Origin: an uncultured Sutterella sp.
GTDB lineage: Bacteria; Pseudomonadota; Gammaproteobacteria; Burkholderiales; Burkholderiaceae_F
Reading direction: 5' to 3'
Assembly: GCA_900538905.1 (NCBI GenBank)
Contig: UPZS01000007.1
Span: 1 to 62,297, forward strand
DNA length: 62,297 nt
Of the stretch, positions 18,739 to 27,992 are shown in pieces (position 1 is the stretch's first letter; every line of letters begins with the position of its first letter). The position numbers were made by a program, and so were the translations under genes. Below the pieces are notes generated by a model. The model was not told the origin of the DNA. It did no database searches and worked only from the letters and a program-made list of their open reading frames with translations.

Positions 18739-20082
18739 TTAGATGTAGCCGTAGGCCATGCCGAGGCACCAGCCGACGATCACAGCGGTGATCACACCAA
18801 TCAGACCCGGAAGGATGAAGGAGTGGTTGATCACGAACTTGCCGATGTGGGTCGTACCGGAGCGGTCGAACGTCAGAGCAGCAAGGTCAGACGGGTAGGT
18901 CGGCAGGATGTAGTAACCGTAGGCGGCGGAGGCCATGGCAACGATCACACCGGGAGGCGTACCGATACCGATAGCAACCGGAACCACGATGGCCACAGCT
19001 GCAGCCTGAGAGTTCACGAGCTTGGAAACCAACAGCAGCACGATACCGAAGGTCCAGGGAGCGGACTGCATCCAGCCGGTCAGAGCGGCCTTCAGGTCGG
19101 GCAGGTGGTTCGAGAACATCGTGTCGGACATCCAGGCCACGCCGTACACGGAGACGATGGCAACCATACCGGCGTTGAACACGTTGGTCTTGTTGATCTG
19201 CTTAGCGCCGCAGAACATGACCATCAGGATACCGGCCAGAAGCATGAACATCTGGATGACGAGGGTCATCGACAGGCGCTTCTTGCCAACCATCGGGCGG
19301 AGTTCGGGAACGGAACCGAGAACGGCCACGACAGCCACGGTGCAGAGGAAGATCCAGAGGCTGGCCCACTGCTGCTTGGTGAACTTAACACCGATCAGGG
19401 TGGTGGTTTCGCCGTAGACATACTTGCGCTGTTCCGGATCAGCAATCAAGGCCTGGAACTTTTCGTCCTTGTCGAGGTCCTTGCCGCGGAACACGGAGAA
19501 GGTGCCAACCATGAACAGACCGACGATAGCGGCCGGGATCACGATGGCGAACAGCTGCGGGAAGCTGAAGGGCTGGCCGCCGACCAACTGGCCGTCAAGC
19601 AAAGCCACTATCGACACGGCAGCCACAGCAGCCGGCGAGCAGATCACGCCCATCTGAGCGGCGATCGTGGAAGCAGCCATCGGGCGTTCCGGACGGATGT
19701 TGTTCTTGATGGCCACGTCATAAATAATGGGCAGCATCGTGTAAACAACGTGACCCGTACCGCAGAGAACCGTCAGGAACCAGCAAAGATACGGAGCGAG
19801 GTAGCAAACGAAACGCGGATGATTACGAAGAATCTTTTCAGCGATCGACAGCAGGCAGTCAAGACCGCCGGCAGCCTGAAGGGTAGCGCCCGCGCAGACC
19901 ACAGCCATAATGGTCAGAATAACGTCAACCGGGGGCTTACCGGGTTTGAGACCGAAGCCGAAGATAAAGATGATGAGGCCGATACCGCCCATCAAACCGA
20001 GGGTCATACCGCCGCGAGGTGCAGCGTAGAACAAGCAGGCGAGCAGCACAAACAGCTGCACCCAGAAGTCAAATCCAATCAT
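18739..20082 (-). CDS. dcuB: Anaerobic C4-dicarboxylate transporter, DcuA/DcuB family
   Basis: 447 residues, strongly hydrophobic with 10-12 helices. The start has AGGAG 6-7 nt upstream. The sequence matches Dcu carriers, for example [22 protein letters not shown] near the N-terminus and [16 protein letters not shown] in the middle. It exchanges fumarate, malate or aspartate for succinate during fumarate respiration. The neighbouring fumarase makes a coherent C4 metabolism set. The A/B subtype is judged from overall similarity. Confidence 0.9.
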   Translation of the reverse strand: MIGFDFWVQLFVLLACLFYAAPRGGMTLGLMGGIGLIIFIFGFGLKPGKPPVDVILTIMAVVCAGATLQAAGGLDCLLSIAEKILRNHPRFVCYLAPYLCWFLTVLCGTGHVVYTMLPIIYDVAIKNNIRPERPMAASTIAAQMGVICSPAAVAAVSIVALLDGQLVGGQPFSFPQLFAIVIPAAIVGLFMVGTFSVFRGKDLDKDEKFQALIADPEQRKYVYGETTTLIGVKFTKQQWASLWIFLCTVAVVAVLGSVPELRPMVGKKRLSMTLVIQMFMLLAGILMVMFCGAKQINKTNVFNAGMVAIVSVYGVAWMSDTMFSNHLPDLKAALTGWMQSAPWTFGIVLLLVSKLVNSQAAAVAIVVPVAIGIGTPPGVIVAMASAAYGYYILPTYPSDLAALTFDRSGTTHIGKFVINHSFILPGLIGVITAVIVGWCLGMAYGYI

Positions 20083-20308
20083 TGTTTGTCTCCTAGATAT
20101 TTTGGGACGGTGGAATTATCCTCTTTGGAGGTACAACTAAGGTGTAAATCTTGAACAACATTTGATCTTTGTCTAATTGTTAAGAAAAGTTTGAAGAATT
20201 CTGTACTCCCCGACGTTAAAAAATCGTGAAAAACCCTGAAAGATTGCGGGTTTACGAGAATTCGACAGTGACTCTGAATTTGTAACTGTCGGCGGCTGGC
20301 AAAGACAA

Positions 20309-20343
20309 AAAAGGCACCGGAAATGTAACAACCGGTGCCTTTT
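20309..20343. terminator. Terminator downstream of the cytoplasmic rhodanese
   Basis: AGGCACCGG (20312-20320) pairs with CCGGTGCCT (20332-20340). A-runs on the left and TTTT on the right allow function in both directions. On the minus strand it lies about 60 bp after the rhodanese stop. Confidence 0.8.
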
Positions 20344-20402
20344 CTACAAGGTGAAACGGAGAATAAGGATTACTCCTTAGGAAGTAGTTTGCAGACGCCT
20401 TC

Positions 20403-20717
20403 CTAGTGCTCGATTTTGTACGGCCAATCGAGGATACCTCCGAAGTTGGCCAGTCGTGTGTAGCCCATTTTCTCGAGAGTAACGGCAGCCGTCACGCTGC
20501 GCACTCCGCTGCGGCAATAAATGAGGTAGACGGCGTTTTTGTCGGCCAAGCAAGGGGGAATGTTGCCGTCCTGAATGTCGGCAAGCGGTACATTGATTGC
20601 GCCCGGAATGTGCCCTGTGACAAACTCGTCGGGGCGGCGGACGTCAACGATGACGGCTTCGGGGTTGGCATCCATGCGGGACTTGGCTTCGGACGGAGAA
20701 ATGTTTTCGTAGGTCAT
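20403..20717 (-). CDS. Single-domain rhodanese-like sulfurtransferase (cytoplasmic)
   Basis: 104 residues from ATG 20717. The rhodanese fold is evident from VIVDVRRPDEFVTGHIPGAINVP and the active loop CRSGVR, with the persulfide cysteine at residue 68. There is no signal peptide. It probably transfers sulfane sulfur in the cytosol. It has its own terminator, so it is monocistronic or the end of a short unit. Confidence 0.88.
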   Translation of the reverse strand: MTYENISPSEAKSRMDANPEAVIVDVRRPDEFVTGHIPGAINVPLADIQDGNIPPCLADKNAVYLIYCRSGVRSVTAAVTLEKMGYTRLANFGGILDWPYKIEH

Positions 20718-20763
20718 GGCAAGCGTTTGGTTACGGTCAACAATAGATTGTAGCTTGCACACG

Positions 20764-20806
20764 AAAAAAGCTCCGCGCGGGCGAAGGAAACTTGCCGGCG
20801 GAGCTT
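20764..20806 (-). terminator. Rho-independent terminator of the fumarase gene
   Basis: AAGCTCCGC (20768-20776) pairs with GCGGAGCTT (20798-20806), followed on the minus strand by six U. It lies about 90 bp beyond the fumarase stop. A second possible stem (GTGCGGC with GCCGCAC) lies between them. Confidence 0.75.
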
Positions 20807-20894
20807 GAAGCGCGGTACATGAACCGCGGGCCTGCTTGTATGTGCGGCTCCGCTTTTTTCAACGGTGCCGCACTGTCAAAGGGCAGTTAGCGAA

Positions 20895-22553
20895 TTACTT
20901 TTTGCAGCATTCGCACTTGATTTCGTTGCGGGGCTTCAACTGCTTGAAGAAGTCGTTGCCCTTGTCGTCAACGAGGATAAAGGCCGGGAAGTCGACCACT
21001 TCGATCTTATAGACGGCTTCCATGCCGAGTTCGGGCCATTCGACGCATTCGATGCTCTTGATCGAGCTTGCCGACAGAACGGCAGCCACGCCGCCGATCG
21101 TGCCCAGGTAGAAGCCGCCGTGCTTCTTGCAGGCGTCCGTCACGGCCTGGGTGCGGTTGCCCTTGGCGATCATCACAAGCGAGCCGCCGTTTTCCTGGAA
21201 GAGGTCAACGTAGGGATCCATACGCTGAGCCGTGGTCGGGCCCATGGAGCCGCAGGCGTAGCCTTCCGGCGTCTTGGCGGGACCTGCGTAGAGGATCGGG
21301 TGATCCTTGACGTACTGCGGCAGACCCTTGCCGGCTTCAATGAGTTCCTTCATGCGGGCGTGAGCGATGTCGCGGGCAACGATGATCGTGCCGGAGAGGT
21401 TCACGCGGGTGGAAACCGGGTACTTCGAGAGTTCCTTGCACACTTCGGCCATCGGACGGTTCAGATCGATGTTGATCTGTCCGCCTTCGCCCGGACGGCG
21501 AAGTTCTTCGGGGATCAGCTCGCCCGGGTTGGTGTCGAGTTTTTCAATCCAGACGCCGTCCTTGTTGATCTTGGCCTTGATGTTGCGGTCAGCCGAGCAG
21601 CTTACGCCCATGCCGACCGGGCAGCTGGCACCGTGACGCGGCAGGCGGATCACGCGGATGTCGTGAGCCATGTACTTGCCGCCGAACTGAGCGCCCAAGC
21701 CGATGTTGCAGGCCTCTTCAAAGAGCTTCTGTTCGAGTTCGAGGTCGCGGAAGGCGCGGCCGGTTTCGTCGCCCGTGGTGGGCAGCTCATCGTAGTAGTG
21801 CGTGGAAGCGAGCTTCACGGTAAGCATCGTGCGTTCGGCCGTTGTGCCGCCGATCACAAAGGCGATGTGATAGGGCGGGCAGGCAGCCGTACCCAACGTC
21901 TTCATCTTGTTGACGAGGTAGGGCACGAGCGTGGCCGGATTCAAAATGGCCTTGGTTTCCTGGAAGAGGTAGGACTTGTTGGCAGAGCCGCCGCCCTTGA
22001 CCACGCACAGGAACTTGTATTCGCCGCCTTCGGTTGCTTCGATGTCGATTTGAGCCGGCAGGTTGCAACGGGTGTTCTTTTCTTCATACATCGAAAGCGG
22101 TGCGTTCTGGGAATAACGCAGGGCATCTTCCGTGTAGGTTTCGTAGACGCCGCGGGAAAGCGCCTCTTCATCGCAGAAGCCGGTCCAGACGTTCTGGCCC
22201 TTTTCGCCGTGGATGATGGCCGTACCGGTGTCCTGGCATAGCGGCAGGATGCCCTTGGCGGCGGACTCGGCGTTGCGCAGGAACGTCAGAGCGACATACT
22301 TGTCGTTTTCGCTGGCTTCCGGATCCTTAAGAATCTTGGCGACCTGTTCATTGTGTGCGCGACGCAGCAGGAAGTTGGCGTCGTGGAAGCACTGCTTGGA
22401 CAACATCGTCAGGGCTTCAGGCTGCACCTTGACGATCTTATGGCCCTCGAATTCACCTTCGGACACGTAGTCCTTGGTGAGCAGGTAGTACTCCGTCTTG
22501 TCTTCGCCGAGCTGGAACATCGGCGCGTACTTGAATTCAGGGTTCTGAGCCAT
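20895..22553 (-). CDS. Class I (iron-sulfur) fumarate hydratase
   Basis: 552 residues, the length of FumA/FumB. The N-terminal half contains [12 protein letters not shown], the C-terminal part [12 protein letters not shown], and cysteines for the [4Fe-4S] cluster lie in LPLCQD, SCSADRN and the middle region. It interconverts malate and fumarate. An AGGAGAGG site precedes the ATG. The protein ends in a cysteine-rich KCECCKK tail. It works naturally with DcuB next to it in fumarate metabolism. Confidence 0.95.
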   Translation of the reverse strand: MAQNPEFKYAPMFQLGEDKTEYYLLTKDYVSEGEFEGHKIVKVQPEALTMLSKQCFHDANFLLRRAHNEQVAKILKDPEASENDKYVALTFLRNAESAAKGILPLCQDTGTAIIHGEKGQNVWTGFCDEEALSRGVYETYTEDALRYSQNAPLSMYEEKNTRCNLPAQIDIEATEGGEYKFLCVVKGGGSANKSYLFQETKAILNPATLVPYLVNKMKTLGTAACPPYHIAFVIGGTTAERTMLTVKLASTHYYDELPTTGDETGRAFRDLELEQKLFEEACNIGLGAQFGGKYMAHDIRVIRLPRHGASCPVGMGVSCSADRNIKAKINKDGVWIEKLDTNPGELIPEELRRPGEGGQINIDLNRPMAEVCKELSKYPVSTRVNLSGTIIVARDIAHARMKELIEAGKGLPQYVKDHPILYAGPAKTPEGYACGSMGPTTAQRMDPYVDLFQENGGSLVMIAKGNRTQAVTDACKKHGGFYLGTIGGVAAVLSASSIKSIECVEWPELGMEAVYKIEVVDFPAFILVDDKGNDFFKQLKPRNEIKCECCKK

Positions 22554-23141
22554 TTGTGAATTCCTCTCCTGATTTTTTGGGGATCAATAAGCAACCAGCA
22601 CTCACGATCAATACAGTCGGAGCGCATTTTCTAGCCAAAAAATTCTACTCCCAGAGTGATACGCCTTCGGGAGGGGAAAAGCGTAAAGACATGAGGTCTT
22701 CTCCACATATATCAAAGGAAAGTGTGAGCAATGAGGCGACAGCGTGAAAAAGGGGGTGGCTAACCTTTACTCCTTTAGGGGTATATCGCAGTTTGCTCGA
22801 AAATCAACTGCCCCAAAGTATCGACATGGCGTAAATATTGCCGAATGCAAAGGCTTGACTTTGTCAGGTATCAGAAATAGATCATCGTCTCAGAAAAGAG
22901 GGCTTTCAGTCAGTTGGATGCCGTTTTTTATAAATGAAATCAACGATTAACTTGTTTTGGGAGTCTGTCAAAAAATGATAGTTAAGGCTGTCACATAAAA
23001 ATAGTCCAAACAGTCTAAAGATGATGGTCAAGTGGCAAATCGCATCGTTCGGTTCCGTCTCTTGAAGTCAGACAAGGGCTACAAGACGGATAGAATCGGA
23101 GTCACTTTTGTTTTGTTAACCGATAACGTTGGAGACTCGGT
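22554..23141. other. 588-bp non-coding stretch between fumarase and endonuclease I
   Basis: No convincing gene, RNA or terminator was found. It should contain the divergent promoters of the fumarase and endA genes. Base composition is lower in GC than the neighbours. A short plus frame at 22744-22950 has no recognisable character. A frame running into the endA start reads QVANRIVRFRLLKS and could be a relic, but this is weak. Confidence 0.4.
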
Positions 23142-23891
23142 GTGAAAACGCTTTTATCTGCAATCTTCGTTGTATCTATCGGACTCACGGCCACGCAAGG
23201 GTGGGCTGCCGGCAATACGCGCATCGAATCGTTTAACCAGGCTAAAAAATTGCTGGAACAAAAGGTCTATTTCGACCATCGGGAAACGTTTTATTGTCGG
23301 GCGACGTTCGACAGTAAAAAGAACGTTACCTTACCCAAAGGGTTCACGACGGAAAAGCACGAGAAACGCGCACATCGTGTGGAATGGGAGCACGTGGTGC
23401 CCGCGGAAAATTTCGGTCGGGCGTTCGCGGAGTGGCGAGACGGGGATGAAGAGTGTGTGCGCAGTAACGGCAAACCTTTCAAAGGTCGCGCCTGTGCGGA
23501 AAAGGCCAATCAGGAATTCCGCTATATGCAGGCCGATCTCTATAACCTCTATCCGGCCATCGGAGCCGTGAATGCCGTTCGCTCCAACTATCGCTTTACG
23601 ATGCTGCCCGATGCGGCCTCGAGCTTCGGCAGCTGTCCGATGAAGGTCAGCGGTCGCGCCGTTGAACCGCCCGAATACACGCGCGGCGCGATCGCCCGCA
23701 CGATGCTCTATATGCAGGACGCGTATCCCAAATACAAGCTTTCAAATGCGCAGATGAAGCTCATGACGGCGTGGGACAAGATGTATCCGGTGGACGCCTG
23801 GGAGTGCCTGCGAGCCAAGCGTATCGAACGCATTCAGGGAAACGAAAATTCCTTTGTGAAGGAAGCTTGCCGCAAGGCCGGACTGCTCTGA
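23142..23891 (+). CDS. endA: Endonuclease I, secreted non-specific nuclease
   Basis: 249 residues. GTG start at 23142 with GGAG at 23131-23134. The signal peptide ends GWAAG near residue 23. The beta-beta-alpha-metal motif VEWEHVVPAENFG supplies the catalytic histidine, and CRATFD, FGSCPMK and other cysteines probably form disulfides. Endonuclease I degrades double-stranded DNA in the periplasm. Confidence 0.93.
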   Translation: MKTLLSAIFVVSIGLTATQGWAAGNTRIESFNQAKKLLEQKVYFDHRETFYCRATFDSKKNVTLPKGFTTEKHEKRAHRVEWEHVVPAENFGRAFAEWRDGDEECVRSNGKPFKGRACAEKANQEFRYMQADLYNLYPAIGAVNAVRSNYRFTMLPDAASSFGSCPMKVSGRAVEPPEYTRGAIARTMLYMQDAYPKYKLSNAQMKLMTAWDKMYPVDAWECLRAKRIERIQGNENSFVKEACRKAGLL

Positions 23892-23914
23892 ACGGACGCC
23901 GGCCTGCGTTTTTC
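23874..23914 (+). terminator. Terminator of endA, stem starting inside the coding end
   Basis: GGCCGG near the last codons pairs with CCGGCC about 20 nt later, extended by GCA and TGC, and is followed closely by TTTTT. The endA stop codon lies in the loop. It separates endA from the convergent modD. Confidence 0.55.
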
Positions 23915-23921
23915 GTCTTGA

Positions 23922-24764
23922 TCAGGAATCTTCTGCAAGAATCTGCATCTTGACGTCGGCGGGTTTCCCGAAGTAAGGCCATGTCGTGACAAGGAAGTCA
24001 ACGCCCGTTTGCGCGTAGGCACGGGCGTTTGCGGCGTTGAGGCCGCCTGCGGCCGAGATGATGAGTTGCGGAAATTTTCGCTTGGCCTGACTCACGAATT
24101 CGGACAACGCTTCGGTGGAGAACTTTTCACACTGGATGATGTCTGCACCTGCGGCCGCAAAAGCGAATCCTTCCTGAGCATCGGAGGCTTCAACAGCGAT
24201 TTTGCGTTCGGGATCCGCTTTTTTGGTTTCGGCAAGTCGCTTTTCAAAATCCGGAATGAAGACGCGGTGCTGATCGAACACGAGAACGGATTCGGATAGC
24301 CCCATGCGGTGTACGACGGCGCCGCCCGCCATCGCGGCGTAAAGCGACAAAGTTTTGGTGCCCGGAAAATGCTTGCGTGTCACGGCGACGCGACAGGCGG
24401 CATTTCCGGCTTTTGCTTCTTGTACCATCTGATGCGTGCGCGTGGCGATGCCTGAGGCGTACTCCAAAATGTTCTGTGCCGTTTTGTAGACGGCGTGGAT
24501 GGCGCCGGCTGGTCCGCGTCCTTCCAAAATGACGGTGCCGGCGTCTACGGTGTTGCCTTCTTCATGAAAGCAAGTCGTCTGCAGCCCTACGAGGGTAAAG
24601 AGCCGTTCGGCCAATGCGACACCCGAAATCGTCGTTTCAGCCTTGGGACGACAACGAACGATGCCGGGAACTTTTTCGATACCTAAAAGCGCTGTTGTGG
24701 CGTCCCCATAGGGGATGTCGTCTGTGAGAATCTGATCCAAAAGAGCGTCGGAAACAAAAAACAT
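23922..24764 (-). CDS. modD: ModD-like quinolinate phosphoribosyltransferase homologue
   Basis: 280 residues from ATG 24764 (AAAGGAC 7 nt upstream). It resembles NadC: N-terminal DDIPYGDATT, then a barrel with VTRKHFPGTKTLSL and late AAGGLNAANARAYAQTGVD. The form with these variants is annotated ModD and is found near molybdate uptake and cofactor genes. Its reaction is not established. The position between an acetyltransferase and, further on, the TtrSR pair and moeA supports a molybdenum/tungsten context. Confidence 0.8.
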   Translation of the reverse strand: MFFVSDALLDQILTDDIPYGDATTALLGIEKVPGIVRCRPKAETTISGVALAERLFTLVGLQTTCFHEEGNTVDAGTVILEGRGPAGAIHAVYKTAQNILEYASGIATRTHQMVQEAKAGNAACRVAVTRKHFPGTKTLSLYAAMAGGAVVHRMGLSESVLVFDQHRVFIPDFEKRLAETKKADPERKIAVEASDAQEGFAFAAAGADIIQCEKFSTEALSEFVSQAKRKFPQLIISAAGGLNAANARAYAQTGVDFLVTTWPYFGKPADVKMQILAEDS

Positions 24765-24784
24765 TTCAGAAGTCCTTTCCAAAG

Positions 24785-25285
24785 CTAGACGGCTTTTTCC
24801 CAATAGGTGACGTCAAGCCAGCGGTCAAATTTCTTGCCAGCTTGCGTAATGGTTCCGACCAGTCGAAAGCCCAGTTTGCGGTGCAGCGCAATGCTGGCCT
24901 GATTTTCAGCGGTGATAAGCGAGTAGACGCGGTGGGTAGCGGGGTCGCCAACGGCCATCTGCAGGATGGCTTGCGTGAGAAGCTGACCATAGCCAAGACC
25001 GCGTGCGTTTTTGTGCACATAGACCGACAGCTCCGTACTTGATGCGTAGGCCGGCTTGGCGTTGAAGGTTGAAAGGGATGCGTAACCCCAGACGGCGTTG
25101 TCTTGTTCCAAGACGATCAACGGGTGGTTGGCTTTGTTGTGAGCTTCGAACCACACGCGGCGATCTTCGAGACTGAGCGGTTGGGTGTCAAACGTTGCCG
25201 TCCCGTGCTCGATTTCTTCGTTATAGATTTCAAGCAACCGCGGCAGGTCCGACGCCAAGGCCTGGCGAATGATCGGTTGGTTCAC
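24785..25285 (-). CDS. GNAT acetyltransferase, phosphinothricin/YncA type
   Basis: 166 residues. GTG start at 25285 with GAGG about 10 nt upstream. GNAT motif A appears as ARGLGYGQLLTQAIL, and the N-terminal DLPRLLEIYNEEIEHGTATFDT is typical of the Pat/Bar/YncA group, which acetylates small amines such as methionine derivatives or phosphinothricin. It lies 20 bp upstream of modD on the same strand. No specific substrate can be read. Confidence 0.85.
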   Translation of the reverse strand: MNQPIIRQALASDLPRLLEIYNEEIEHGTATFDTQPLSLEDRRVWFEAHNKANHPLIVLEQDNAVWGYASLSTFNAKPAYASSTELSVYVHKNARGLGYGQLLTQAILQMAVGDPATHRVYSLITAENQASIALHRKLGFRLVGTITQAGKKFDRWLDVTYWEKAV

Positions 25286-25392
25286 TTTTCGATTTCCTCA
25301 ATATGCGTAATTCCATTTTGCAATAACGGAAAACTAGCGCAATCGATGACGAAAGTGTGGGATCGCTTCGTTTTTTTCGAAAAAATATTCTG

Positions 25393-26031
25393 TCAGGACA
25401 ACACCGAAAGATCAGCGCCGCGCACACATTGCAGAAAGTCATGCAGGTTGTGTACGCGCAGCTTTCGGTACACGTTGTTGCGATGACCATGCACGGTACG
25501 CTGCGAAAGCGACAGGCGCTCTGCAATCTCTTTGTTGGAAATGCCCAAAAGCAACAGTTGCGTGATCTCTTTTTCACGCGGACTCATCTCCAGAAGTACC
25601 TCGGTGACCTTTTCGGGAGACAACTGGCCGCAGCAGTGAGCTAAGCTAATGCGCACGGCCGGCTCAATGGCTTCAATGAGCGCGATCGTGTTGACAGGTT
25701 TTTGCAGAAAGTCCAAAGCACCAGCTTTGAGTGTGGCAACGGCTGTTTCCACATCCGCGTGGCCGGTGATGAAAATGATGGGCAGATGAATGCGTTGCTC
25801 TTTCATGAGGCTTTGCAACTGCACGCCGCTCATGTCAGGCATACGGATGTCCAAAAGCAGACATCCGGGAATGCTTGGGGAATCTTGGGTGAGAAAGTCG
25901 CGCGCCGAACCATAGGTACGAACCTGCCATCCCTTGCATTCCAACATGAAGCTCAGTGCGTCGCGGATGTCTTCATCATCGTCAACGATACGAATGATGG
26001 TGCCTTGGCGAATATCGGTTGACTGAGACAT
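25393..26031 (-). CDS. TtrR/FixJ-like response regulator
   Basis: 212 residues from ATG 26031; the longer frame to 26094 lies inside ttrS. The receiver domain has the acidic DDDED, phosphoacceptor D61 in LLLDIRMPDMSG and K111 in LQKPV. The C-terminal LuxR-type helix-turn-helix begins MSPREKEITQLLLLG and continues NKEIAERLSLSQRTVHGH. It starts 1 bp after the sensor kinase stop (TGAGATG), with the AAAGGAG ribosome site inside the kinase gene, so translation is tightly coupled. The similarity is to TtrR of tetrathionate respiration, but no ttrBCA genes are present. Confidence 0.88.
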   Translation of the reverse strand: MSQSTDIRQGTIIRIVDDDEDIRDALSFMLECKGWQVRTYGSARDFLTQDSPSIPGCLLLDIRMPDMSGVQLQSLMKEQRIHLPIIFITGHADVETAVATLKAGALDFLQKPVNTIALIEAIEPAVRISLAHCCGQLSPEKVTEVLLEMSPREKEITQLLLLGISNKEIAERLSLSQRTVHGHRNNVYRKLRVHNLHDFLQCVRGADLSVLS

Positions 26032-26032
26032 C

Positions 26033-27961
26033 TCAGTGCTCCTTTGTATGGTTGTTCGGTGTAACGGAATCCGTTTTGAGCGGACTGACGGCACACGGAA
26101 GCGTCACGGCAGCGATCAGACCGCCTTCGGGGCGGGCTTGGAATTGAATTTGTCCTCCGTTGGCTTCGGCGAGCGCACTTGCGATGGTGACGCCCAGACC
26201 GAGTCCTGTGGCTTTGGTCGTCAAAAGCGGTGTCTTCAATCGGTGGAAATCCTCTTCGGAGAGGACTTTGCCGGAGTTTTCCACGCGTACGGTCACTTGA
26301 TCGCCGCAGGGAAACGCCTCAACGATGACTACCGGATGAGATGCCTCGTGACTGGCTTCCAGGGCGTTTTTCAACAGGTTGGTGAGGATCAGTTCGAACT
26401 CAAGCTTGTCGGCGCGGACACTCAAAGCCGGTTTGCACAGAACGTTGAAGGATGTTTTACGAAGAAGTTCGGCATTGAGTGTGGCGCAGACGCGTTTGAC
26501 CGAGGCTTCGACGTCGACCGAATCGTCTCGTGACGTGTTGCCGCGGTTGTAAGAGCGCACCTTGTCAACGATGCTGCGGGTTCGCGCAAGCGCTTTTTCG
26601 ATTCCGACGCGACTGATACCAAGCAGTCGTTCGTTGATGGGCTTGTTTTTGAGAATGTCCCGTTGGCTTTCGCAGTAGTACTGAATGACCGAAAGCGGTT
26701 GGGCGAGTTCGTGAGCGACCATGCTCGAGAGCTGTCCGACAACCGTGACCTTGTGCAGACTTTCCATGTGTTCGGAAAGCGACTGAATTTCGGCCTGAGC
26801 TTTTTCCCGTTCGGTGAGCGCCGAAGATAACTGTGCGGTGCGTTTTTTCACCAAGACGGAGGTGCGCCAGCCGTGAAGCGCAAGTCCTAACAAAAGCAAA
26901 GCGATGAATGCCGGCACTTGCCAGTAGGTTTCAAGCCAGCGCTGAAGCGTCATTTCCCGCAGATAAGCATAGTTTTCGATTTTGAGCAGACGGTAGACGT
27001 TGTCAACGGCGCGCATGTCCGTGGTGACGGCCCAGCGGTGACCGTCCGGCAACAACGGGTGCGAGAGAATGGTGCGGGCAATAACGTGCGCGATGATCGG
27101 ATGAGCGCCTTGCGTGACGGCCATCATGATGCCCGGATAGGTGTCCGTCGAGTGCTTGCAGTTGACGCCGCCGTAGCGAGGCGCCAGAACGCGATATCGG
27201 TTTTGGACTTCTGCGGACTGCGCTTCGAGCCAGCAGGCTTTCACCATGACGGCGTCGACCAAGCCTCGATCGAGCAGGGAGACGACTTCACTGTTGTCCG
27301 TGCGCTGGGTAAAGACAACCGGAGAAAAGAATGTTTCCGGGTCTTCGCCGAGCTTTGCGATTTCGGCCAAACCGATGCGATACGTCATGAACGCGGTTGA
27401 GAAGGTTGAGCCAACGGCGTATCCCTTTAGGTCATAAAGTTCATTGAAGCGTTCATCTTTGGCACGCACTAAGAAAGCGAGTGCTGTGGCGTTGTTTGGA
27501 TCCGGCTGCCGACCGGAAATCAGTGTTCCAACGGCTGTGACGCCGTACTGCGTCATGCGCCAGTAATACCCGGAACTGGCGACGAATGCATCAATTTGTC
27601 CTTCGCGGATGCGCTCGGTAAGTTCCTTGGAAGTGAGTGTTTCAAATTCCACGGGATGTGGCCAAAACGCCTTTTTTAACAGGTCGGCAGTGACTTCGGT
27701 CGCTTGCAACGTGGAAGGAAGCTCGGGCAGTACGATGCGCGCAATGCGAACCGGCCGGTTGGGAAGCGCAACAAGTGAGGCACCCGTGATGATGTCCGGT
27801 TCGGGAAACGTCGTTTCGTCCAGGACCGTCGGTTTGGAGAATGCGGCCGAGGGCGAATCGGAAACAGATGCAAAGGCAGCCGTCGTCACCGCCAGGGCGG
27901 CAACGGACGAGAGCCACAGAATCTGTTTTCCGAAAATCGCACGCATATGACGAAAGATCAC
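26033..27961 (-). CDS. TtrS-like sensor histidine kinase with PhnD-type periplasmic domain
   Basis: 642 residues. An N-terminal signal/helix is followed by a large periplasmic phosphonate-binding-protein-like domain (residues about 45-330, including GQIDAFVASSGYYWRM and a CW and a CKHS cysteine region). Next come a membrane helix near residue 350 (FIALLLLGLALHGW), a coiled linker, the H-box VAHELAQPL near residue 415, the N-box LLKNALEAS and the G-box GLGLGVTIA. The start is a GTG with a poor ribosome site; ATG 27946 is an alternative. The gene lies between modD and moeA and beside the AOR operon, which it may control. Confidence 0.88.
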   Translation of the reverse strand: MIFRHMRAIFGKQILWLSSVAALAVTTAAFASVSDSPSAAFSKPTVLDETTFPEPDIITGASLVALPNRPVRIARIVLPELPSTLQATEVTADLLKKAFWPHPVEFETLTSKELTERIREGQIDAFVASSGYYWRMTQYGVTAVGTLISGRQPDPNNATALAFLVRAKDERFNELYDLKGYAVGSTFSTAFMTYRIGLAEIAKLGEDPETFFSPVVFTQRTDNSEVVSLLDRGLVDAVMVKACWLEAQSAEVQNRYRVLAPRYGGVNCKHSTDTYPGIMMAVTQGAHPIIAHVIARTILSHPLLPDGHRWAVTTDMRAVDNVYRLLKIENYAYLREMTLQRWLETYWQVPAFIALLLLGLALHGWRTSVLVKKRTAQLSSALTEREKAQAEIQSLSEHMESLHKVTVVGQLSSMVAHELAQPLSVIQYYCESQRDILKNKPINERLLGISRVGIEKALARTRSIVDKVRSYNRGNTSRDDSVDVEASVKRVCATLNAELLRKTSFNVLCKPALSVRADKLEFELILTNLLKNALEASHEASHPVVIVEAFPCGDQVTVRVENSGKVLSEEDFHRLKTPLLTTKATGLGLGVTIASALAEANGGQIQFQARPEGGLIAAVTLPCAVSPLKTDSVTPNNHTKEH

Positions 27962-27992
27962 TTCAAAAGGCGTACAGAATATAGACGTTTTC

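Noticed and set aside
20083..20310. FNR box upstream of dcuB
   Set aside because: Several TTGA-like half-sites occur, but none forms the TTGAT-N4-ATCAA pattern closely enough to claim.
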